Source: Legionella sp. PC997 (GTDB lineage Bacteria; Pseudomonadota; Gammaproteobacteria; Legionellales; Legionellaceae). From it: 64,000 nucleotides of DNA. The notes beneath the pieces are model-generated. The model saw only the letters and a list, made by a program, of their open reading frames with translations. It did no database searches and was not told the DNA's origin. The position numbers and the translations under genes were made by a program. The stretch is taken from assembly GCF_014109825.1 (NCBI RefSeq), contig NZ_CP059576.1:791001-855000 (forward strand), in the 5' to 3' direction. Below are positions 56,938 through 64,000 of the stretch, one piece after another (the stretch's first letter is position 1; the number at the start of each line of letters is the position of its first letter).

Positions 56938-57228
56938 ATGAAAATTCGTCCTTTACACGATCGAGTTGTTGTTCGTCGTCTGGAAGAAGAACGTACTACA
57001 GCTGGTGGTATTGTTATTCCAGATAGCGCCACTGAAAAACCAATGCGTGGTGAAATCATTGCTGTTGGTGCTGGTAAAATCCTGGACAACGGTGATGTCC
57101 GTGCGTTGGCAGTAAAAGTGGGTGATGTTGTCCTGTTCGGCAAATACTCAGGGACCGAAGTGAAAATCGACGGTAAAGAACTGGTTGTGATGCGTGAAGA
57201 CGACATCATGGGTGTAATTGAGAAGTAA
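56938..57228 (+). CDS. groES: Co-chaperonin GroES (HtpA)
   Basis: 96-residue lid of the GroEL chamber. Typical [17 protein letters not shown] start, mobile loop [18 protein letters not shown] and end [24 protein letters not shown] precedes the ATG; 24 nt from groEL. Confidence 0.98.
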   Translation: MKIRPLHDRVVVRRLEEERTTAGGIVIPDSATEKPMRGEIIAVGAGKILDNGDVRALAVKVGDVVLFGKYSGTEVKIDGKELVVMREDDIMGVIEK

Positions 57229-57240
57229 TCGATTCATTAG

Positions 57241-58902
<1,662 letters not shown>

Positions 58903-58927
58903 GCCTCTCTCCATTTCTATCCTTTGA

Positions 58928-58953
58928 AAACCCGCCTTTATGGCGGGTTTTTT
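58928..58953 (+). terminator. Rho-independent terminator of groESL
   Basis: AAACCCGCC-TTTAT-GGCGGGTTT followed by a run of T, directly after groEL. Confidence 0.92.
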
Positions 58954-59023
58954 TTATTTGAAAATAATGGAATTTTTACCGTGTATCATCCAAAATGAGG
59001 AAGAAATAATAAAGTCAGGAGCC

Positions 59024-59461
59024 ATGATGGGAGCAATGATTAAAAAGTTGGAAGTGGTTTTAGCAGATACCTATGCTTTGTATCTTAAAACTCAAAATTA
59101 TCACTGGCATGTTAAGGGAGCGCAGTTTAAAAGTTTGCATGAATTATTTGAAATGCAATATAAGGCATTGGCAGAGGCGGTGGATGAAATTGCAGAGCGA
59201 ATTTTAATTCTAGGACATAAAGCCCCAGCTACTTTTACAGCATTGAATCAATTAAAAACAATTAAAGACGGTGACTCGAATATTGATGCGAATCACATGG
59301 TAAGTGAGCTGGCTCAAGATCATGGAAGTTTGGTCAAAGATTTAAACGCCGCAGTGAAACTCGCACAGGAACATGATGATGAAGGGACCGTTGCGTTGCT
59401 CAGTGAGCGTATTGGGGCCCATGAAAAAGCACGCTGGATGTTGAACGCGTCTGTTGGCTAA
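59024..59461 (+). CDS. dps: Dps-family ferritin-like protein
   Basis: Dodecameric iron-storage/DNA-protection protein. 145 residues from ATG 59024 (59027 is equally possible; TCAGGAG lies just upstream). The extended frame from 58940 would lie in the groEL terminator. Ferroxidase residues in NYHWHVKG and in the ELFEMQY...EAVDEIAERI helices are intact. No lysine-rich DNA-binding tail is visible. Probably own promoter in the 120-nt gap. Confidence 0.88.
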   Translation: MMGAMIKKLEVVLADTYALYLKTQNYHWHVKGAQFKSLHELFEMQYKALAEAVDEIAERILILGHKAPATFTALNQLKTIKDGDSNIDANHMVSELAQDHGSLVKDLNAAVKLAQEHDDEGTVALLSERIGAHEKARWMLNASVG

Positions 59462-59474
59462 ATCTATTCATGAC

Positions 59475-59499
59475 CCGGGTTCAGCAAAGCGGAGCCCGG
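59475..59499. terminator. Hairpin between convergent dps and motB
   Basis: CCGGGTTC-AGCAAAGCG-GAGCCCGG, 8-bp stem with one G-U pair; no T-run. May terminate dps and motB transcription or be a dispersed repeat related to 4582-4610. Confidence 0.5.
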
Positions 59500-59536
59500 A
59501 TCTTCGGTTTCACTTCTTTTATCTGGCGCCAAGGGT

Positions 59537-60418
59537 TTACTTATTCTTTATCACTTTCTTTTCGGCACTTTTTTTCATGACAATAATGCTAATGCGTCTG
59601 TTTTCAGGACTGTAGGGATCTTTTAAATTAAGAGGCACAGTGGATGAAAATCCTGACACACGTAAAACTCTATCAGGATTGAAACCTGCTTTAACCAACG
59701 CGCGTCGGGCGGCATTGGCTCTTTGGGCTGACAATTCCCAGTTAGTGTATTCTAATTCATCAGGATTGTGGTAGGGATGGGCATCGGTGTGCCCTTCAAT
59801 GGTAATTTTATTGGGGACGTTATTCAGTAGTTTTGCGATTTGAATAAAGACATGCTCCATGCCTGGATTTAGTTTATCTGAACCCACATCAAACATAGGT
59901 TTATTTTGATTATCGATTAATTGAATGCGCAAGCCATTTTTTACGACTTCCATAATTAATTGATTTTTTAAACCAGCAAGAGAAGGATCTTCTTTGATGC
60001 TTAAATTAATTTTTGACTTTAACTCTTCAAGTTTTTGGGTTTCAGATTCGGTGGATTGAATTATTTGAATATCTTGGGCTTTTTTATTCGGAGCAGAGGG
60101 GTGATCTGTGGTTGAAACCTGACCATTAGTATCTTTTACTTTAGGTCCGCCCCCTTTAAGATTAAGTTGCTGATTACCCACGTTCTCTCCACCAAAAAAA
60201 GTGATTTTCAGTGGTTGTTTAAAGTACTCGGAAATACCGTCTTTTTGCGCTTTATTTAGAGAAGCAATCAACCACATTAACAAGAAGAAGGCCATCATTG
60301 CGGTTACAAAATCAGCAAAAGCAATTTTCCACGATCCTCCGTGATGCTTATGTTGATTTTTTTTTACCTTTCGAATTATAGGGGCTGTGCTAGATTTTCC
60401 TTTATTGCTGTCATTCAT
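59537..60418 (-). CDS. motB: Flagellar stator protein MotB
   Basis: 293 residues. Single N-terminal membrane helix preceded by lysine-rich KKNQHKHHGGSWKIAFADF; the proton-channel aspartate is in FADFVTAMM. C-terminal OmpA peptidoglycan-binding domain with GHTDAHPYH and LSAQRANAARRAL. Directly after motA (12-nt gap). Confidence 0.95.
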   Translation of the reverse strand: MNDSNKGKSSTAPIIRKVKKNQHKHHGGSWKIAFADFVTAMMAFFLLMWLIASLNKAQKDGISEYFKQPLKITFFGGENVGNQQLNLKGGGPKVKDTNGQVSTTDHPSAPNKKAQDIQIIQSTESETQKLEELKSKINLSIKEDPSLAGLKNQLIMEVVKNGLRIQLIDNQNKPMFDVGSDKLNPGMEHVFIQIAKLLNNVPNKITIEGHTDAHPYHNPDELEYTNWELSAQRANAARRALVKAGFNPDRVLRVSGFSSTVPLNLKDPYSPENRRISIIVMKKSAEKKVIKNK

Positions 60419-60430
60419 GTTCTAACCTCA

Positions 60431-61342
60431 TTAGCCCGGAGTGGGTTCTGCAGAAGAACTTTCCTCTGAATTGGATGAGGATGCTGCCGGCTTAAAATTT
60501 TTGATTTCTTCATTGAGTTGGGTAAAGGAGGGGCGTTGTGCGGAAAACAATACTTTACGTCCAAATTCAACGGCAATAATAGGTGGATTGTTGTGTAAAC
60601 TCGCCAAAATTGTAGCTTTGATACACTGCAGCATCAATTGCTCCTGATTGGCCTGATGCTCCATTGCTGAGGCTACGGGACCAACAAATCCATAGCCGAT
60701 TAAAATACCTAAAAAAGTACCTACAAGCGCATGGGCAATGAGAACTCCTAATTCTGGAGGAGGCAAGTTTATAGATTCCATGGTATGTACTACACCCAGA
60801 ACAGCCGCAACGATACCAAAAGCGGGCATAGCATCAGCAAGTTTGGATAGGGCATTAGCAGGAATCATTTCTTCTTCATGATGCGATTCAATTTCCATAT
60901 CAATTAAAGCCTCCAGCTGAAAAGGTTGGAGGTTTGAAGTGATGATTAATCTTAAATAATCACAAATGAATTCAATAATATGGTGGTTTTTCATTATTGA
61001 AGGGTAGGCATTGAAAATCGCGCTTTCTTTGGGGGCTTCAATATCAGTTTCTAAAGACATTAATCCTTGTTGGCGTGCCTTATTCAGTAGAGTGTATAAT
61101 AGGCTTAGTAAATTACTGGAAGTATCCTTAATAGATTTTTCTCCCCGAAAAACCTTAGGTAGCGCTTTCAACAATGATTTTAATATTGCAGCACTATTCC
61201 CAACAATCAGTGAGCCTATGGCTGCACCACCTATAATAAGCAACTCAATAGGTTGAAACACTGCAGCCAGGTGGCCTCCACCCAAAGCAAATCCCCCAAA
61301 AACACAAAGTAATATGACAACATAGCCAATTAGAATTAACAT
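60431..61342 (-). CDS. motA: Flagellar stator protein MotA
   Basis: 303 residues with four membrane helices; stator prolines and charged loop residues in DAMPAFGIVAAVLGVV and LVGTFLGILIGYG. Acidic serine-rich tail (SNSEESSSAEPTPG). Starts the motA-motB operon. Confidence 0.94.
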   Translation of the reverse strand: MLILIGYVVILLCVFGGFALGGGHLAAVFQPIELLIIGGAAIGSLIVGNSAAILKSLLKALPKVFRGEKSIKDTSSNLLSLLYTLLNKARQQGLMSLETDIEAPKESAIFNAYPSIMKNHHIIEFICDYLRLIITSNLQPFQLEALIDMEIESHHEEEMIPANALSKLADAMPAFGIVAAVLGVVHTMESINLPPPELGVLIAHALVGTFLGILIGYGFVGPVASAMEHQANQEQLMLQCIKATILASLHNNPPIIAVEFGRKVLFSAQRPSFTQLNEEIKNFKPAASSSNSEESSSAEPTPG

Positions 61343-61383
61343 TTTTAAACGATCTCCAAATCCTTTTGAATCTTCCGTATTCT

Positions 61384-62121
61384 TTATTTAAGGTAATCGT
61401 GCACTACACGACCATAAGGTAAAGTGAGATCCGTTAATAAATGTACTCCATTTACTATGCGTTTTACTGGCAAGTTTGCTACTGGTGCCAAGGCGTGATG
61501 TTTCATTTCCAATTGAGCTGGTCCTTTCCATGCACCTTTGATGACGACATTTTCCAGGTAGTATTCAACGAGCTCACAAACTCGAACAGTCCCATCCACA
61601 TGAGGAATGATTTTAAGCAAGTAATTGGGCGTGGCGAGTGATTCAGCCACTTTTTTTACGTCCAGTGCTTCGTATTTATAACCCATAGTTGCTGTAGCAA
61701 TTCGACAAGGTCCATATTCTAAAGTACCCAACAACGTTTCATGAACTACTTCCAATTTAGGTTGGGCCAGCTTTTTGGGAAATCCCCAAATTTCTCGACC
61801 GCCAGCAATAGGAGGAAGATCGTCTAAAAACATAGCATGCGTATAATTTCCTTTTTTCCCTTTATAGCTGACTGGGATAACTTGGCCTGATTCGGTATAG
61901 TCCCCAAATCCTGTTGAGTCAGGCATGCGAATAAATTCGAACTTAACTAAAGGTTCTACTACTTCTAATGGTTCTGGAACCACTTCACGGAGCAGCTCTA
62001 TATCCGTTTCATAGGTAATAATTAAAAATTCCCTATTGATAAAACGGTAAGGACCACGAGGATAACATGGACTGATGAGTGGCATGGCAAATGCTTGTTT
62101 GATTACCTCTGCTTCATTCAT
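61384..62121 (-). CDS. adc: Acetoacetate decarboxylase
   Basis: 245 residues. Schiff-base lysine in [11 protein letters not shown] and the family N-terminal block [14 protein letters not shown]. Removes CO2 from acetoacetate, giving acetone. Its ATG overlaps the patD stop by 4 nt, so it is in an operon with bdhA-patD, which makes acetoacetate. Confidence 0.92.
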   Translation of the reverse strand: MNEAEVIKQAFAMPLISPCYPRGPYRFINREFLIITYETDIELLREVVPEPLEVVEPLVKFEFIRMPDSTGFGDYTESGQVIPVSYKGKKGNYTHAMFLDDLPPIAGGREIWGFPKKLAQPKLEVVHETLLGTLEYGPCRIATATMGYKYEALDVKKVAESLATPNYLLKIIPHVDGTVRVCELVEYYLENVVIKGAWKGPAQLEMKHHALAPVANLPVKRIVNGVHLLTDLTLPYGRVVHDYLK

Positions 62122-63275
62122 TTTTCAGACTCCTCTTTTAAATGTTTATTTGGCGACATGTCATATACAGCAATGCCGTTTGTATCGGGTATTTTTTGGT
62201 CCCAGGGAGATTTTTTGACAGCTTTTCTTCCATCCTTGTACCCATTTTGTATGCGTTCCAGGATACTCTTTTTTGAAAATTCATAATCTTTCGAAGAAAA
62301 CTCAGTCTCATCATGTTCATATAAAAAGCGAACCAAAGAAATGGTAGATTGATGTCCACGGGCCATGCACAGTTTAAGTTCTGGATTCCCTTTTTCCGAT
62401 TCAGGAATATAACGTGAAAGCACGTGAATGGTATTTTTTAATGCATGTATTTGTTGGTACATTTCTACGGCTTGTGCAAAACGGCTGGAATACTCTATAT
62501 CCTTTCGACGCTTCATTACGGCATCCAAGGACGTTGGGTATAAGCCATAGGAGTCAAATAAATGAATTGCAAAACACAGTAAATGACGAGGGCATTGATT
62601 GACAGATAAGATGTACGTTGCTGGAGAGTTACTGGATATTCCACCATCCCAGTAGTATTTCCCTTCAATTTCAACCGCTGGAAAACCAGGAGGCAATGCC
62701 CCACTGGCCATAATATGCTCAGGACCAATTTTTGTATTTTGTGAATCAAAATAAACCATTTCGCCTGAGCAAATTTCAACGGCACCAAGGCTTATGCGGG
62801 TCTCATTGGAGTTATTGAGTCGATCAAAATCAATAAATTGTTCCAGAGTCGATCTTAAACTCTTGGTGTCGTAAAAACTTATGGTATCGGGTGTATCGTA
62901 ATATCCCATAAGCAGGGGGGGAAAACGGGGGGAAAAAAATCCGGGTTGTCCCATAATTAATGCAGTTTGGGCGGATAGAAAATGTTCGATTTTTCGACTT
63001 GCAACATCATCGGGAAGCAGCCTACTCTCGAGAAAAGAGGGGGTAGCTATGGTCTCCCAAAATTGATACATTTTTTCAACCCGTATTTTGGGTGGATTGC
63101 CTGCGGCAATTGCCGCATTAATCGCGCCGATTGAGGTGCCTGCGAACCAGCTTGGATAGTAGCCTGCTTCATCCAAAGCACGCAAAACCCCTACTTGATA
63201 GGCCCCTAAAGCGCCTCCACCCTGAAAACAACAAGCAACATGATGGTGCGTTGTAACTTTTTTTGTTTGCGCCAT
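62118..63275 (-). CDS. patD: Patatin-like phospholipase PatD
   Basis: 385 residues from the ATG at 63275 (the first 7 in-frame codons lie within the end of bdhA). Oxyanion loop [10 protein letters not shown], nucleophile GTSIGA, and catalytic Asp in [11 protein letters not shown] complete a patatin Ser-Asp dyad. The bdhA-patD pair is known from L. pneumophila and linked there to growth in amoebae. Overlaps adc. Confidence 0.92.
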   Translation of the reverse strand: MAQTKKVTTHHHVACCFQGGGALGAYQVGVLRALDEAGYYPSWFAGTSIGAINAAIAAGNPPKIRVEKMYQFWETIATPSFLESRLLPDDVASRKIEHFLSAQTALIMGQPGFFSPRFPPLLMGYYDTPDTISFYDTKSLRSTLEQFIDFDRLNNSNETRISLGAVEICSGEMVYFDSQNTKIGPEHIMASGALPPGFPAVEIEGKYYWDGGISSNSPATYILSVNQCPRHLLCFAIHLFDSYGLYPTSLDAVMKRRKDIEYSSRFAQAVEMYQQIHALKNTIHVLSRYIPESEKGNPELKLCMARGHQSTISLVRFLYEHDETEFSSKDYEFSKKSILERIQNGYKDGRKAVKKSPWDQKIPDTNGIAVYDMSPNKHLKEESEK

Positions 63276-63280
63276 AGGCC

Positions 63281-64000
63281 TTACTCCATGAACCATCCAT
63301 GACTAACAATCAGCGACTGACCGGTCAAGGCATTTGATTCAAAAGAAGCAAAAAATAACGCGGTTTGTGCTACGTCATCCGTGGTAGTGAATTCTCCATC
63401 CACTGTATATTTAAGCATTACGTTCTTAATAACTTGTTCTTCGGTAATTCCTAATTCTTTAGCTTGTTCAGGAATTTGTTTATCGACGAGTGGTGTACGT
63501 ACAAATCCTGGGCAAATCACATTCGCTCTAACATTATGGGCGGCCCCTTCTTTGGCTACCACTTTACACAAACCTAGCAAACCATGTTTTGCAGTCACAT
63601 AAGGTGCTTTTAATTTAGAGGCTTCTTTGGAATGGACTGAACCCATATAAATAATGCTTCCCCCTTTTCCAGAGTCATACATGTGTCTTAGGGCTGCTCG
63701 TGTTGTTAAAAAGGCTCCATCCAATTGGATTGATATTAACTTTTTCCAATCAGAAAACGAGAGTTGTTCCACAGGACTGATGATTTGAATTCCTGCGTTG
63801 CTGACCATAACGTCAACCCCACCAAAGTATTTAGCAACTTCATCTACGCCTTTATCCACTTGGTTTTCATCCGTGACATTCATGGCAACAGCCATGGCTT
63901 CTCCACCTTTAGATTTTATTTCTTCTGCTGCAAGATTGGCTTGTTCCAGATTTAGATCTGCAATGGCAACTTTAGCACCTTCTTTTGCATAGACTAGAGC
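63281..64000 (-). CDS. bdhA: 3-hydroxybutyrate dehydrogenase, 5' end outside window
   Basis: SDR-family NAD enzyme converting 3-hydroxybutyrate to acetoacetate, partial (240 codons visible, start beyond 64000). Catalytic motif PYVTAKHG (Tyr-x3-Lys), NAG motif MVSNAGIQI, and C-terminal [15 protein letters not shown]. Five nt before patD. Its substrate comes from polyhydroxybutyrate breakdown, a known Legionella reserve. Confidence 0.92.
   Translation of the reverse strand, partial: ALVYAKEGAKVAIADLNLEQANLAAEEIKSKGGEAMAVAMNVTDENQVDKGVDEVAKYFGGVDVMVSNAGIQIISPVEQLSFSDWKKLISIQLDGAFLTTRAALRHMYDSGKGGSIIYMGSVHSKEASKLKAPYVTAKHGLLGLCKVVAKEGAAHNVRANVICPGFVRTPLVDKQIPEQAKELGITEEQVIKNVMLKYTVDGEFTTTDDVAQTALFFASFESNALTGQSLIVSHGWFME

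Overview
The window is AT-rich gammaproteobacterial chromosome and, from several signatures together, comes from a Legionella species, probably not L. pneumophila itself. The signatures are: an ankH/legA3-type ankyrin effector with a cysteine-protease-like domain; the legiolysin (4-hydroxyphenylpyruvate dioxygenase) tyrosine-catabolism cluster; a bdhA-patD pair; htpA/htpB-type groESL; a PmrA-type tandem box in front of a helicase-like gene; and several repeat-rich or ankyrin proteins of the kind exported by the Dot/Icm type IV system. No phage, integrase, transposase, rRNA or CRISPR array is visible.

Layout. 1-2468: 3' part of a large repeat protein with nearly identical 225-bp units. 2592-9780: housekeeping genes (murI; the conserved rhodanese-grxC-secB-gpsA block; smrB diverging from prmB-aroC; asd). 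9935-12394: a degenerate Smr-domain gene translationally coupled to ankH, then a small membrane protein. 12459-20583: alcohol dehydrogenase, an unknown membrane protein, rne with a long leader that holds a MITE-like repeat, rluC, a HAD phosphatase, pgsA and tRNA-Gly/Cys/Leu. 20592-28603: EamA protein, a second ankyrin protein, lolC-lolD, asnS and small unknowns. 28700-33480: tyrosine/branched-chain amino-acid catabolism (leucine dehydrogenase, O-methyltransferase, HPPD, fumarylacetoacetase, maleylacetoacetate isomerase). 33620-36507: a periplasmic protein and ugpQ-ugpB. 36631-42191: accessory block with an SF2 helicase under a PmrA-type promoter and two tandem paralogs of unknown function. 42302-50837: lipoprotein, slt, rpe, amino-acid-binding protein, glnE, rimO. 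50916-54716: a compact four-gene operon that looks like an uncharacterised pteridine or pyrimidine-derived metabolite pathway. 55001-64000: dsbD, groES-groEL with a sigma-32 promoter, dps, motA-motB, and a ketone-body/PHB-type module (bdhA-patD-acetoacetate decarboxylase).

The strongest candidates for undescribed biology are: (i) the operon at 50916-54716, which fuses GTP cyclohydrolase II to the RibD reductase domain without a deaminase and couples it to a PTPS-fold enzyme with altered catalytic residues, a zinc-free MDR dehydrogenase and a glycosyltransferase; (ii) the PmrA-box helicase; (iii) the catalytically dead Smr paralog locked to ankH. All functional calls are from motif reading by eye; no database search was run.
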